64,000 nt of DNA from Perca fluviatilis (lineage: Eukaryota; Chordata; Actinopteri; Perciformes; Percidae). Positions 62,915 to 64,000 of this stretch are shown here, in pieces. Every line of letters starts with the position of its first letter. Within the stretch, counting starts at the first letter, position 1. Position numbers and translations under genes: made by a program. The stretch covers positions 11,890,776 to 11,954,775 of the forward strand of contig NC_053127.1 of assembly GCF_010015445.1 (NCBI RefSeq). Reading direction: 5' to 3'. A model generated the notes under the pieces. It saw only the letters and a program-made list of their open reading frames with translations. It searched no databases and was not told the DNA's origin.

Positions 62915-64000
62915 GCTGAAGTGGAAGCTGTTCTGCAGCTGTGTTAAACGCAGTATGACCCTCTGATGCCGCCCAGTGGCCTTAATGTCTTTTTATAAAT
63001 GAACCTGAACCGGATGACACGGGTTGTTCTAGTGTGCAATGATGAACACTATAGTCATGTGAAGTTGTTACAAACAATAAACCTGAAATGTCTTTCATGA
63101 TTGTTTAATTTTCAAATGTATGAATGTTGTCAGGTCATACAGTGTAAAAGTTGTATTATGTCAAGGCCATATCAACATAGTATGAACTACAATGACACAA
63201 TGATGGCCATGGCAGGTAAGAAGTGCAATGTAAATGAATTAAACAAAGGTAAAAAAAAAAATTAACTTGAACATAGATAAAGAGCTTGGATAGTAATTTG
63301 CACATATGTTATTTTCTTACTAGAGCCAGACTGGTTAGAGATTTGTTAGACCAATAACCGTATCAGAATTTGAAATCTGACAACAAAATATTGGCTGATA
63401 AACACATCCCATAATAATTATACTCATAAAAACTTTATTTATAAACCACTTTTCAAAACAAAGTTACAAAGTGCTTTACATGGTTGAACCAGGATTTAAA
63501 GTGATGGTTCAGAGTAATTCACCCTAGGGTCCTTTGCACCATGACCTCGAGTCAAACACCCCCCCAGAAGCTTTTTTCACCTGGGTCTAACATTGGGAGC
63601 GTTAAGCGTAGAGTAGCGTTATCAGCTGAATATCTTAGCGCAGGGGCTAACGGACCCACGTTTGTATCTCGTAAGTTACCCCACTAATAATGCCCGAAAT
63701 GATACCAAATGTCTACAAGTAGTACAAATAGGTTATGCACTCATAAAACGATGGATTGGAAAGTTTGTAAGTACACCAGAAGTTTATGTAAATAACACTT
63801 GCCTGCTGGCTTCTGCTCTCTGCTGTTGTTGTTGCTGCTGTAAGACGAGTGCTTAGGGCCGTCTACAAATTACAGCACCGAAAAGAGATGCAACAAAAAT
63901 ATTTTTTAATTTAACTTATTTTTTAAAGTAAGTGCTGTAGTATAACTAGCAGGAGACGAGTAATAATTGAGGTAAGTTTGGAGACATTACCTTATTTAAT

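Larger units (their letters stand above)
60128..64000 (+). other. klf8: klf8 intron, continuing past the window
   Basis: Donor GTGAGTCC. No further exon recognised. It contains microsatellites (listed separately), an AT-rich region at 62590-63480 and nothing else I can name. Confidence 0.6.

Overview
The window looks like nuclear DNA of a ray-finned (probably percomorph) fish. It is AT-leaning, packed with long (CA)n/(TG)n microsatellites, contains a tRNA-derived SINE and many short non-autonomous hAT-like DNA transposons of types common in teleosts, and carries a vertebrate gene with large introns. No bacterial-type operon, rRNA gene, intact tRNA gene or CRISPR array was found.

Region 1 to about 9.0 kb is the right-hand part of a large, decayed Polinton/Maverick (adintovirus-like) element whose left part lies outside the window. 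On the + strand are a capsid-protein C-terminus and an adenovirus-type protease. A back-to-back poly(A) signal separates them from a minus-strand block that runs, in transcription order, protein-primed DNA polymerase B, packaging ATPase, a small basic protein and an unidentified larger protein. All six are broken by frameshifts or stops, but gene order and catalytic motifs survive. Upstream of the polymerase, on the same strand, are short exons with good splice sites and consistent phases that look like one or two spliced accessory genes of unknown function. About 550 bases further upstream lie a perfect four-unit heat-shock element and a cluster of nuclear-receptor half-sites.

Region 9.9 to 33 kb holds no gene I can support. 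It is a mosaic of nested transposons (several with exact or near-exact 8-base target duplications), a SINE, a minisatellite, a large palindrome at 25.5-26.2 kb, and microsatellites.

Region 33.0 to 64.0 kb is the body of one host gene on the + strand, identified as klf8 (Kruppel-like factor 8). Four exons are clear (33034-33381, 49930-50199, 50308-50542, 60016-60127), and a 21-base in-frame microexon is proposed at 47389-47409. They encode the regulatory half of the protein: an acidic stretch, SUMO-type KxE motifs, the PVDLS CtBP-binding motif, a conserved hydrophobic segment and a Ser/Asp/Glu segment. The DNA-binding zinc fingers must lie beyond base 64000 and the start codon was not located. 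The introns hold hAT elements, a LINE fragment, a TTAA-flanked MITE and long purine/pyrimidine tracts. An RFX-type X-box lies in a klf8 intron at 41.1 kb, and an identical 21-base copy lies at 14.2 kb.
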